64,000 nucleotides of DNA from positions 186,001-250,000 of the forward strand of contig JAALGZ010000027.1 in assembly GCA_015227615.1 (NCBI GenBank). The letters run 5' to 3'. Made by a program: the position numbers and the translations under genes. Position 1 is the stretch's first letter. Each line of letters starts with the position of its first letter. Positions 22,013 to 32,657 of the stretch are shown in pieces. Source of the stretch: Labyrinthula sp. Ha. Taxonomy: Eukaryota > Sar > Bigyra > Labyrinthulida > Labyrinthulaceae. Under the pieces are notes generated by a model. That model was given only the letters and a program-made list of their open reading frames with translations, was not told where the DNA came from and did no database searches.

Positions 22013-23503
22013 ATGAAACCAAGTGCAAATAATTTTTACTTTGATAAATCTGGAGACCTAGCTCAGAGAAAAGGGTTTCAAACGGATTCAAATTACCATC
22101 GAAGCTCCATGGTAACATTGCAAAATCGACAAACAATGAACACACCTCCATTGAAAGTTGGCATGCAAACGGTAACCAAGCAGTTGCCTCATCAAGAATC
22201 TATGAGTACATTTTCTCCGTGGAGCAGCCTTGATACAACTCCAAGTGTTCCGACTAACTCCATACATGGGACAAACACTTCTTCAAGGCTTGATGTCCTC
22301 AACCCTCACGAAGTCAACAAATTGATTAAACAGCAGCAAAATAAGAAGAAAAGCTATGGAAATTATCGCCGAATCATACAAGCTGGGATTGGCTGCGTTG
22401 TTCTTGCTATAATAGTTGGAGTAACTATGTGGGTAGTTAATCTCAATGCCCTGAAAACAGAAACTGAATCAAATGGTTCTGGCGAAAGGGAGGAAAACTT
22501 TCCAGCCGATGATTCCTCAGAAGATACAAACCCAGAGGAGAGTGAGGAAGGAATCACGGAAATATGTAATGCCAAGCATATAGAAGAAAGCCGAATGGCC
22601 ATTGCAGCAAACCTCCAACTATCTTCAGACAGTACGACTGTGTTGATTTCAAACTTGAAGCTAAGCTGCTTTCCAAGATCTCCTTTTCTTAACACCTCAC
22701 TTGATATATCTGCAGCAAAGGGCTTGAGTCTGGAAAATGTTGAAATAGTGTTCTTTGAAAATGATGCTTTACCTGTTTACTTGGATAAACTCTCTTTTAC
22801 TGCCACAACCATTGGATACTTTGGTAGTCAGAGTACTGCACTTACTAGCCTGGAGTTAAAAAGCAATACGCTAATAGGGATATATCCACAACATCTTCCG
22901 GCAGATGAAATTTTAATGTATCAAATGGGTAGTTTGAACATAACACAAGAATTTGTCAACTTTCTGGTGTCAGCAAAACGAAAGAGAATAGAGTTTGAGC
23001 AATCTCTCACAGATGATCAGCTACAAAATTTTCAGATTTCCCTATCAAATTCAGAAAAAAAACTTGAAATGGAAGGGAACGAAGCAGTTGTTAGCTTTAG
23101 AAACAACTCAATTATGAAGGTGCCTTCACATCTCTTTACATCTGGCAATTTCGAGATTGCAGGGGAAATAGTCTTCAATTTTGTGGATGAGAGTAGTCTT
23201 CAAATTTTTCATGAAGCATCCTTTAACTTAACTGATACTGTGGCTGACAGAATTGAGTTAACCATGCGAAGTACCCCAAATTTAACCCAGTTTCCAGAAG
23301 CATTTGCCCACGCGAATCCAAACTCCATTGCGTTGATTGGAAACAATATTACCACTTTTAGCACCATTGATTTTGCACTATTTACTAGACTTGAGTTTAT
23401 CTTTTTGGACGAGTCTCTTTTTGCGACAGAATGTGCTACAGATCAAGACAAGTTTAGGCTTGACAATGGAGTCCCAGATGAAGTTGACTTGTACTGTGAT
23501 TAA
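22013..23503 (+). CDS. Type II single-pass membrane protein with LRR-like ectodomain
   Basis: From the chosen ATG (22013, MKPSANNFYFDKSGDL) the protein has 496 aa. The first 118 residues are polar and serine-, threonine- and asparagine-rich, ending in basic residues. A clear membrane span follows at about 120-144 (IIQAGIGCVVLAIIVGVTMW). An acidic linker then leads to a C-terminal domain with repeated short hydrophobic strands (TSLELKSNTLIGIYPQHLP, NSIALIGNNITTF, RLEFIFLDESLF). These resemble a degenerate leucine-rich repeat solenoid with several N-x-S/T sites and late cysteines. Orientation by the positive-inside rule puts the N-terminus in the cytosol and the repeats outside. A surface receptor or adhesion role is inferred only. 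An upstream in-frame ATG at 21863 is possible but less likely. Confidence 0.7.
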   Translation: MKPSANNFYFDKSGDLAQRKGFQTDSNYHRSSMVTLQNRQTMNTPPLKVGMQTVTKQLPHQESMSTFSPWSSLDTTPSVPTNSIHGTNTSSRLDVLNPHEVNKLIKQQQNKKKSYGNYRRIIQAGIGCVVLAIIVGVTMWVVNLNALKTETESNGSGEREENFPADDSSEDTNPEESEEGITEICNAKHIEESRMAIAANLQLSSDSTTVLISNLKLSCFPRSPFLNTSLDISAAKGLSLENVEIVFFENDALPVYLDKLSFTATTIGYFGSQSTALTSLELKSNTLIGIYPQHLPADEILMYQMGSLNITQEFVNFLVSAKRKRIEFEQSLTDDQLQNFQISLSNSEKKLEMEGNEAVVSFRNNSIMKVPSHLFTSGNFEIAGEIVFNFVDESSLQIFHEASFNLTDTVADRIELTMRSTPNLTQFPEAFAHANPNSIALIGNNITTFSTIDFALFTRLEFIFLDESLFATECATDQDKFRLDNGVPDEVDLYCD

Positions 23504-23735
23504 GCTCTAAGAAAAATCTCGCTTATTCTCTGCAAACTTTCAAAACAAGAAGAAGTCCAGCCATATTGAGTCGAGCCTTAAGTTTACATCTTGTATATAC
23601 CCTGAAACATCTTCTCACGAGACCTAACAAAACTATTTTCCTGTAGTCGAGGTATAGGCGCTTCTGAAGAGCAGTATACCACTTTGCCACGTCATTAGGA
23701 AAAGAGTTTAGTAATAAAATCAAGAGTGATATCAA

Positions 23736-25229
23736 ATGAAGATTGTTGTTCTTGTTCTTGGGGATGTTGGGCGATCTCCCAGAATGCAGTACCACGCATC
23801 TAGTTTATCCAAACTAAATAATATCGAGGAGGTGTACTTGGTTGGATATCACGGCGAAACGTGTTTTGAATGTGTGACATCCTCACCTAAGATTTCGCTC
23901 CGTCAATTTACTAGACCGATAACCAAAAAGCTTGGTTTAAGCAGATCATTTCTTCTATTTTATGCACCTTTTCAAATATTTCAACAGGTTTTTCAACTCT
24001 TTTATACTTTACTTTTCACGCTTACAGATTATGATGTCGTTCTTGTGCAAAATCCACCTTCAATCCCAACCCTTTCTGTGCTTTCGTTAGTGTCTCTCCT
24101 GAATGAGTCACAAATAATTATTGATTGGCATAATTTGGGATACTCCGTACTTCAAAATTCATTTCCTTCTGAACTCTCAGTTTTACAACGATTAATTGTG
24201 AACATTTCGTTAACGGTTGAAAAAGTTTTTGGCAAAGTTGGAACAAAGCATTTAACGGTTACAAAGGCCTTGAAGAAATATCTCGCGAATAGCTTTAAAT
24301 TGAAAGAGGAAGATATAACTGTTTTATATGATAAGCCCCCAGAACAGTTTAGACCATCTTCATTGTTTGAAAAGCATAGGTTGTTTTATAAATTGTCTGA
24401 TGAACTGCTTTCTCGAGAGGAGCGAGATAATTATAGTTATAAGGAGACTTATTTTACTAATGCTGATGAGTCTAAAACTGTTCCCAAAATACAAGAAAAG
24501 AAAACGCGGCCTTTCCTCATCGTCTCCTCAACTTCGTACACTCCTGATGAGGATTTCTCAGTCCTTTTAGACGCACTCGTTTTGCTGGACGAGTCCTTGG
24601 AAAAAGAAGCTTCACTTCTTAAGCACTACGAAAATGATTTGGTTGTTCTCTGTTTAGTTACGGGAAAGGGTCCTCTGAAAGATTTTTTTGCTTCTAGAAT
24701 AGAGAAGTTCAATAGATCACACCCAAGAGTCCGAGTTGCTCAATTATGGCTTGAACCTGAAGATTATCCTATATTAGTTGGTTGTGCTGATTTAGGGGTA
24801 TGTTTACATGACAGTACGTCTGGTCTGGATCTGCCGATGAAAGTCGTGGACATGTTCGGGGCAAAGTTACCAGTATGTGCAGTGGACTACCCATGCTTGA
24901 ATGAACTTGTTCAAGATGGTGTAAATGGAAAAGTTTTCAAAAACTGCATTGATTTGTTCAAACAGATTAAATTTTTCATCATCTCTGATGAAGGAACCAA
25001 AACATTTACAATGCTGAATAGGCTTAAGGCCGGAATACCATCAGAGTCCTGGGATAAAGAATGGAAATCTAAGTTGCCAAGTCTATTGGAAGCTATTGCA
25101 GAATTTGACGATAAGGCTATTAGAACAGGTGATTTTTTTTTGTGTACTTGTTTGTTTTGCGTTATTTATTTCATTGCTCTCTCTCTTGGAAAATATTTCG
25201 ATCAGGAAAATGTTATAACCGTTAAGTAG
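23736..25229 (+). CDS. ALG1: ALG1 chitobiosyldiphosphodolichol beta-mannosyltransferase
   Basis: ALG1 adds the first mannose from GDP-mannose to GlcNAc2-PP-dolichol on the cytosolic face of the ER. The 497-aa single-exon protein has the family start VVLVLGDVGRSPRMQYHASS, VLVQNPPSIPTL, IIDWHNLGYSVL and FLIVSSTSYTPDEDFSVLLD, then VTGKGPL and the donor-site block SGLDLPMKVVDMFGAKLPVC. The usual N-terminal membrane anchor is absent, since the Rossmann strand begins at residue 3. Instead a hydrophobic segment (FFLCTCLFCVIYFIALSLG) lies near the C-terminus, about 11 residues from the end. This would leave the catalytic domain cytosolic, so I infer a tail-anchor-like arrangement. The stop codon lies 1 nt before the next gene's ATG. 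A T9 run precedes the hydrophobic tail. Confidence 0.93.
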   Translation: MKIVVLVLGDVGRSPRMQYHASSLSKLNNIEEVYLVGYHGETCFECVTSSPKISLRQFTRPITKKLGLSRSFLLFYAPFQIFQQVFQLFYTLLFTLTDYDVVLVQNPPSIPTLSVLSLVSLLNESQIIIDWHNLGYSVLQNSFPSELSVLQRLIVNISLTVEKVFGKVGTKHLTVTKALKKYLANSFKLKEEDITVLYDKPPEQFRPSSLFEKHRLFYKLSDELLSREERDNYSYKETYFTNADESKTVPKIQEKKTRPFLIVSSTSYTPDEDFSVLLDALVLLDESLEKEASLLKHYENDLVVLCLVTGKGPLKDFFASRIEKFNRSHPRVRVAQLWLEPEDYPILVGCADLGVCLHDSTSGLDLPMKVVDMFGAKLPVCAVDYPCLNELVQDGVNGKVFKNCIDLFKQIKFFIISDEGTKTFTMLNRLKAGIPSESWDKEWKSKLPSLLEAIAEFDDKAIRTGDFFLCTCLFCVIYFIALSLGKYFDQENVITVK

Positions 25230-25230
25230 A

Positions 25231-26026
25231 ATGGATGAATGTCGCTGTTTTACTAATGAATCTTATAAGAAACTTGTATGTGAGGAGAAAGAGAGAGTTT
25301 GGAGGAAGAGGAACAAATCAGATGAAATATTGTCGAATCGTAGGCTAAGGGAGAAGAAGAAACTGTATGGTAAGAATTTGGTAGAGAGAATGAGCATTAG
25401 GGTATGATTTGAGAACTGAAAAGAAGAAACGAGTACTTGAAAAGCAGAAGAAAGTTGTGGAAAGAGCATGGTATTGTGGATATGGGAATTCTGTCCGACA
25501 ACCTCCTGCATCCTTTAAAGGCGCTGCAAAGAGGTATGGTGCCCAAGGTGCTTTTAATCTGGAAATTGGTGCTAGGCAGTACATTTATGCTTTGAAACTT
25601 AAGGTTAGAGGAGATAAAGTTGTGGACTACTTGAGAAAAGATGGAAAGATTTTGGGGAAAAGCCTTCTCTTTGATGAATTTAAGGACAAACTATCGGGCT
25701 CTCCGATCTTGTTTCCCATTGAGAGCATGTACGTAACAGGATCCTCGTTGAAGGCTAAGTATGAATTTGCGAAGTACAGCAAAAAACTGGAGAGGTGGGT
25801 TGAGAAGAATTGCAACCACACGCGAGAGCAAAGGGATAATATATTGAAGGAAAGAAAAAAAGTAAGACCAACAGAAAAGGGTATCAAGCAGTACTTTAAA
25901 TCAAAAGTAAAATATAACAGCCTTGGTCAAAAACTTCCTGGGTACTCTAAGAACCTGTTCATATCCTCCAAGCAAAACCTGGATTTTAGATCTAATGGCT
26001 CTTTTTACATTCATTTGAATAGGTAA
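25231..26026 (+). CDS. Orphan basic protein, one 31-nt intron
   Basis: Exon 1 (25231-25369) starts MDECRCFTNESYKKLVCEEK. Exon 2 (25401-26026) follows a 31-nt intron that begins GTAAGA and ends ATTAG. The spliced frame joins REKKKLYG to YDLRTEKKKRVLEKQKK. The 254-aa product is strongly basic, with a helical N-terminal third and a more globular middle (AWYCGYGNSVRQPPASFKG, YGAQGAFNLEIGARQYIYAL). No known family was recognised. The ATG comes 1 nt after the ALG1 stop, so either the transcripts overlap or the promoter lies inside ALG1. A nucleic-acid or ribosome-associated role would suit the charge, but this is a guess. Confidence 0.75.
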
Positions 26027-26100
26027 AACAGGAAGGTTTAAATAAAACTTTAGGTTCAACTTATTTTCATGGACGAAGCTAACTTCTTTATATTATCACT

Positions 26101-27933
26101 CTATAGCATATCTACAAGGTCTTCCTTATCCAAAGCCTGAACTTCACCGTCACTTTCATCAACTTGAGCACTAGTATATTTTAACCATGATACTATTGCT
26201 TCAGTTCGTGTTGTTAAATCTCTTTCAGCGACTTTGGCTTTAATGTTTCTAGCGTCTTTTGTAGCCTGGTGTCGAAGTTTCTCTAAACCTAAGAGGTCTG
26301 CATCATCAAACCCAGCTTGCAAGCGTGGATTATTTTTAATTGCAAATTTTGTTTCAGAAACTTGAGACAGCTCAAGCCAGAAGCTAATCTCACTGGCTTT
26401 GTCAGCTGTTCGAAAAGTTTTCAAGTAATTTCCAAGCGCAAATTGTAGTTCTGCTGATTCAGGATGGTACAGACCAACTCTTAGGTGTGTTAGATCAACT
26501 ACTGTTCGTAGAAGATTCTCTATCTGTGAAGAAAAATTATTTACATTTTGTTTAATATTTTCATCCATAGAGTCATCTTCACTGAGAAAGAGTTTAAGTG
26601 CATCTGCGCCAACCAACTCATTCAAGACATTCTTGTAACAATTTGTTTGAGCTTCTATTTCGATGAACAAACCATGGATAAAAGTTTCAATATCTTCCTG
26701 GGTTTCCGCTATAAATGTAAAAAGAGAATCATCAGCGTTATCGCCCTTCTTCCGTGAAAGAAATTTTAGGGAGAAAGATAAGCTCTCTTTACTAGTTTCT
26801 TTCAAGTTAGGAGCATAAATAATATTCTCCAAGTTTCCAATCTCAAAGCAGTAAAATTTAGACATTCTATCTGGAAAACGAAAAATTATCTGGCCTTTAC
26901 CCAGTACTATGTCGCAATCAAGAGAAAGTGGTTCTGATTTTGAAGCAGCTAAGGGACCTCTTAGACTTTTCCTGCTTGTTTTACTCAGTGATCCCAGTTG
27001 GCTAGCTGAAGCTGAGTACACATCAAACATTAAATTTGAGTCTTCTTGGACTTTTTGCGGAAGAAAAGGAGTAAACTGTGACTGTTTTTGGCTTGATTTA
27101 TGTTGAATTTCCCTTTTTGTGGTTGTCTTATAAGTAAAAGAGAATGTCTCTTCGGGAGAGTTCTCAATATTGTAGAAGTCCTTCTGTTCTTCAGTATCAT
27201 TTGTTTGATATAATACGGGAAGCTCTCTCGCGAGAACCTGATTTTGACTTTTTAAACTCAAGCTCGCATGCTTCTTAGCCTCATTCTTAGATATTCCTGT
27301 TCCCCTGAATGAAAAAGGTTTCTTGCTTCTCTTTGTATTAGAACCTGCATATGAGCTAAGCATATCTGATGAATCAAGTACGTTGTGTTTCAATGACCTC
27401 TTTGTATACCTTCCGGAGATCTTGGCAGATTTCTTTTTCTCTCCTTTTCGCTGTATACTTCCCTTCTTTTGTTGCTTCATTGTAGGGATTGGTGATCTAA
27501 AACCAGCTTCTTCATCCTCTTCGGGTTCTCTTGCTTTTTTGCCACCAAGTAAAGTACCACGGTTTGAAAAGTAAGAAGTTACGGCCTTTATGTTATCCGT
27601 TTGCTTGTTCTTAACAGACTTAGGAGATTCTGGAGTGTCGCTTTCTTTCTCATTTGCTTCTTTACTTTCTCCTCCGAATAGATTAAACAATGAAAACCTC
27701 CTCTTCTTCTTGGTCCCTAAACCATCTTCTTCTGCATTTCTAGACATGCTTAGCCTTGAAACAGTGCGCTGAAAGATGCTTTTCTTTCTAGTTAACTGTG
27801 TTGCTGTTGGTTGAGAAAACTCATCGTCGTCGTTCTTTTCTTCACTCTTTCCTTCTGCAACCAAGTCGTCGAAGATATCATCTCCTTTTCCAAAGGTAAA
27901 CCTCCGTGAAAGTTTTCTTATTAAGCTTGTCAT
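26101..27933 (-). CDS. 610-aa basic, largely disordered protein with a PH-like domain
   Basis: This single-exon frame starts MTSLIRKLSRRFTFGKGDDI. Residues 1-330 are rich in S, K, R and E, with several short basic clusters (TKKKRRFSLFNLFGGE, RKGEKKKSAKISGRYTKRS) typical of disordered, phosphorylated regions. Residues about 338-430 (LGKGQIIFRFPDRMSKFYCF, FSLKFLSRKKGD, LFTFIAETQEDIETFIHGLF) have the strand pattern and closing helix of a PH-like domain, which often binds membrane lipids or proteins. The rest is helical and acidic. I cannot name a family. It converges on the orphan basic gene with 74 nt between the ends. Confidence 0.75.
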   Translation of the reverse strand: MTSLIRKLSRRFTFGKGDDIFDDLVAEGKSEEKNDDDEFSQPTATQLTRKKSIFQRTVSRLSMSRNAEEDGLGTKKKRRFSLFNLFGGESKEANEKESDTPESPKSVKNKQTDNIKAVTSYFSNRGTLLGGKKAREPEEDEEAGFRSPIPTMKQQKKGSIQRKGEKKKSAKISGRYTKRSLKHNVLDSSDMLSSYAGSNTKRSKKPFSFRGTGISKNEAKKHASLSLKSQNQVLARELPVLYQTNDTEEQKDFYNIENSPEETFSFTYKTTTKREIQHKSSQKQSQFTPFLPQKVQEDSNLMFDVYSASASQLGSLSKTSRKSLRGPLAASKSEPLSLDCDIVLGKGQIIFRFPDRMSKFYCFEIGNLENIIYAPNLKETSKESLSFSLKFLSRKKGDNADDSLFTFIAETQEDIETFIHGLFIEIEAQTNCYKNVLNELVGADALKLFLSEDDSMDENIKQNVNNFSSQIENLLRTVVDLTHLRVGLYHPESAELQFALGNYLKTFRTADKASEISFWLELSQVSETKFAIKNNPRLQAGFDDADLLGLEKLRHQATKDARNIKAKVAERDLTTRTEAIVSWLKYTSAQVDESDGEVQALDKEDLVDML

Positions 27934-30900
27934 TCTTGATATTGAGTTTGGTTTTTCTCCTCATAGTTTTTAACGGATATTTTTCATGCCGGTTGGTATT
28001 TGTACGTTGGTTATGTCCCTTAACAGCTAGCAGCTTGCGCTGTTTAGAAGAACGAGCTAAAACGAGCTCATTGTTAATGACGTGGAACAATGATTGATTG
28101 GGATTCGGGAATACTCTGAATCCAGAAGAAGAGGAGAAGGCTAGACAAAACATACAAGGAGATCTGATAGGAGACTATAACTTAAACTCAAAAGAAAGCA
28201 TATGCGTGGTGGTTCGGTTACACAGAAGAATAAAGTAGTGTACACCTAACGTGGTCTACAAGATCCATTCTAAAGAAAATTAGAGCGAAACTCTTTGTTA
28301 GCCATGTTTTACTTGCTAATTTTTTTCTAAGAATGTATTTGAAAACAAACAAGCTCACAGGAGCAACTCTGGTTGGATTAGATGTAACTTTAATACTACT
28401 GAGTCCCAATCTTATAGCAACATATTGTAATCCTAGATTGCAGATTTTATTCTTAAGTATTCAACCTAACTATGTGTAAGAAAATGCTCCCAGAGAAGAG
28501 GTCTCAAACCTGTAATCAAATTTGAATAACTACCTCCATGGTTATGTGTAGATAAATATCTAAGGTGTGTACATAGTTAGCCTATAGTTAGAAAACTAAG
28601 TGACCCTTCAAGTGAATATTCCTATATGTTGATATTTTGGGCAATTAAATTATTAATAGTCATAACGACCACAACAACAAATGAAAGAACAACTTTTCAT
28701 TTTCCGAGCGAAGCTCTCAGTAGTACTCGTCAAGGCCATAAACCAAATAATTATCATTAAGAAAACCATCCATAAAGCGACAAAGCGCATCGGCTGTTAC
28801 ACTAGGTTAAGTTGAAATTCCTTAGAGCTCTTTTCAGCATTAGATCCGGCTAAGGCGTTTTCAGTCTACAGCCAAGGTATCTAAAGAGCTAACAAGCTCT
28901 ATAAAATACCTATAAAAGAGTGAAGACTTATGAGTCCATGGTCTATAATAGTGCAAAAGAAGTAATCCAATCTGCATTCTATTTCATATGCCCCTAGTTA
29001 AGGCACCTGTAGTTACATAGACATCGCGAGTTTTAGACCAGCTTATCATTACTCCCGATTCTAGTTATTACAAAAATTCAAAACTTGATTCGTACACAAA
29101 AACTCATCACAACGCCTTCTATGTGACATTGATATCATTCTGTTCTGTAATGCCTCCAGTGTTTTCTATTCAAAATATCTGTATAATTCATTCGAGCCCT
29201 GCTGCGTTTCCAATAACATTGAATGATCTTAAATGTTTTTTCAAGAATTATGAGCATAAACTGAATTAGTCTTGGGCTTTGTTAAGACTGTCGAGGGTTT
29301 TGTCCGTTGATAAATATCAATATAGCTTGGCTGAACCAAATTGCTGGTTGTTACTAGATGCTAACATAACCTTCCAGCTTCCCAGAAACGTGGCGAAAAT
29401 TTTTTATCGCTGATACTGCAAGACTTTCCATGGGATAGGACAAGAAAATGCTCCTAGTTAAAGATTTAGAAACATATGCCCAGAATCATGTCTACTTATA
29501 AATCAACTTCAACCGAAACGTCGCAATCTCTTGAGGTATGGACAAGCAGTAAATTTAATTAAACATTTTTGCGTAATGCGACCAATCCGCAGAAAAAATC
29601 TCGAGCAAAACTTAAATAATGCAGAAATTTTTAAAAAATATATGGAAACTAATATCATTACTGCTCTTTATTAAAGAATTGATGAGTTTCATTAAATGGT
29701 AGACCTAGGAATGACCCAAGGAGAGCACAGGTTGCAGCTCATTTAGCAATATCTGTTTAGTATTTGAGTTGACTAGAATGTTTGCTGTATACTCTCACTT
29801 TTCCTAATAACTAATTGGGGATACAGGGCCAAAGTTTGGTGATAAGGATAATTGTACTGGAGATTAACAGATCAAGCTCACTTTAATCGATTATGAGTTA
29901 CATTAAGTAGATCATAGGCTTCATTTCTGGTTATCTCTCTTGTAGATTGCGAAGACCTGTTCCAAAATCTTTTAAACACGCCATTGCAGAATATCTCCTG
30001 TTGGCAATGGGGAAGTAAGGTGATAGCTCTTTAAATGTAGTTCTTTTTAAAATGAATTTTCTTAGCAATAATACAAAAAAAATCATCTTACACTCAATAC
30101 CATTGCTCTTGGCAGGAAACAGTATCATGAGTTTGAACTGAGAATTTGATACGTATAATGTTATTTCAACCTTGGACTATTTAGCGACCAGATCAGTCCA
30201 AATTACAACTGCACAAACAGCTTGAGTCTTCATAAAGTTCCTCCTATGAACACAGATACCGCTGTAGTTTTTCATCATGAGAGGTACAGAATATACTCAA
30301 ATAATACATAGTCATCTTTTCTAAAGTGATATTTTGGCACGAATATTTTAAGGAACCCCTATTCAAAATACAATCCTGAAGCCAAACATTTTACCTGTGC
30401 TTCAAGAGCTTCATATCAGTATGTAATACGTTTTTTACTGTTCCTAGATAGGTCACGATTACAATAAAGTCTAAATTATAGTGAGTGCAAGAAAAATAAA
30501 CCTTTACATTGAGCATAAATTTAATTCAACTAGGAGAATCCTGACACTTTTGTGTGTTAGCTCAACCTTTGGACACCTAGTCTTTTCATATTTTTGCTTG
30601 GAATTAAGATATACACGATCCTTAGAAAAAATTTATTTATCTCATTTTCAAAGGCTCGCCAATCCAACGATAGTATTTCTTCATCAAAAAGCTTTGACAA
30701 ACAATATTGGTTGAGGTTCCTTGATTCGTGCTATTACCCACTTATTGTATAAGATCAAGCAAAATATCGATGAATCTTGATGAACTAAGAAATGAATAGA
30801 GAAAATTTTAGGCTAGATTATTCGTCCTCTAATAAGTATTTCATTCTAAATAAAATGTAATTTTTAAAGTAAGCCAATCTAAGTAAGCTAAGACAACGCT

Positions 30901-32657
30901 TGGTGATAATAGTATAAGAAGATCAAAGGTTAAGTGGGGCACTTTCTGCGGGTATTTGGTTTCTTGTTTTGATCAAGTAGCTGGTCAAAGTTAGGTAATC
31001 AACCGTACATTCACGCTTAGTAAAACTACTTTATCTAAATCATTCTTTTAGTTTCGTCAATAGCTTGCAAACTTGTTTATGAAGAAAGGATTAATTTTAT
31101 AACAAAAGGGATGAGCTTTGTAAATGGAGCTAGTTAGGTTGAACAATAAATATTACCTACTGTATTTCTTATAAAAGGCTTTCCAGCTTTAGAGCACATA
31201 TATGTTCTTCTGTCATCTGGTTTTGTATTACAATCAGCACACAGTAACATTTGGTTTTTCTAGACCTGCCACCAACTTCATTCCAACACATAATACATGC
31301 CTCTTTTTGAAGCTCCGCCTAATAATGTGTGTTCAGAAATTGGGCATATTTATACATTTATTTCAGCTCTATTATTTCATATTACATCTACTCCTTGCTA
31401 TTCTTTTGTTGCCTATGGAGTAGTGTAGTTTATAAACGTCAAATAGACTATGGGGTGTTGAGAGATTATGAAAAACACCAAATAGCAATCAAGAGGTGAC
31501 ATGGTACACAATAAAATTTAGTTCTCAATTTTATACAATGATAATAATGGAAGCAAACTTTTTTGCTGTGGCATAAAAGCTCAAGAGTTTAGTAGTTCGT
31601 TAGAGAAAAAATGCGGGGAAAGTAATTTTTAACTCCTGTGTAAAAAGCTCCTTACTCATGATTAGCTCCTTAAATTTCAGCAAGTTAACTCCACAAGTCA
31701 TGAAACCAGTAAATGCATTCACACAGAATTTCAAATAGAAAAATTACAAGAATGGATTTTTCTAACAGATCATGAAACAAATATTCATATACTTATTGAA
31801 ACCAAAACGAAAGGAGTTTTTATCAACAGAAGAAATAGGTGTTCTTAAACTTATTTAAACCAAGCACAAACAGATCAACATACACCTATTCAGCAAAAAA
31901 TAAACTGTATAGATAATTTTTGGAGCAAAGACAGAAATTGATGAGAAAACTCTTTTTCAACAAAAGAAAAAAGCGATGAAGATGAAGTTTTTTAAATTGG
32001 ACCGAAATGTTATGTTGCTCAAACACGCCTAAGCTTATCAATTGTATTAGGTTTCAATACGAATCTACCTCTTCCTAAATTCGTTAATAAAAAATAGTGC
32101 TCCCTAAGCTCCTATTGCCTTGTATTTAACTTATTCTTATTATATTTTAGACACATACTTCAACATTCTTATGTTCAAGCAACGGAAAGGATGTAAGTCA
32201 AACCTCATCTTCATTGAAGGTCGAGGTCGGAGTGGAGGATCAGTCAAAGGGATTTAAAGGCGTGCGCTTAACAAAATTCAAGGATTAAGCTTCATTAATA
32301 ACAGACGTTAATAAAAATTCTAGAGAATAGGCAGAATTAAACAATTTAACATTACGTTTTCATCTTCTTACTGTTTACTAGGTACCTTGTAACCAGCTTC
32401 ACTTCGCTCTCTAACCTTTGTGTATTTTCTCAAAGTATGTTTTGTTTGTTTCGAGCCATATGGTCATATGGTATCTACCCAATTGCATTCTGAATTGGTC
32501 TTGATACTGAAATAAGAAAAGAACGGATTCCCAAGAGCGGACTTTCAGCCCGAGAAGGAAATTAGAGCTATCTGAGATGTTGCCCAAAATACTTAGTATC
32601 CGTAGCATACCAAAACAGAACTCATAGAAAAAGGAGAGCAAAGATAGTAAAGAAAAA
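27934..32657. other. Gene desert
   Basis: About 4.7 kb with only short, scattered frames. The left part is the upstream region of the 610-aa gene and the right end is the promoter of the glycosyltransferase. No RNA gene or recognisable mobile element was seen. Confidence 0.6.

Noticed and set aside
23523-23795. 90-codon minus-strand frame upstream of ALG1
   Set aside because: It uses a non-ATG start and overlaps the start of ALG1; more likely the ALG1 leader read backwards.
25134-25205. Intron of about 70 nt removing the ALG1 hydrophobic tail
   Set aside because: More than twice the intron length seen elsewhere here, and the frame is open without it; kept as a caveat only.
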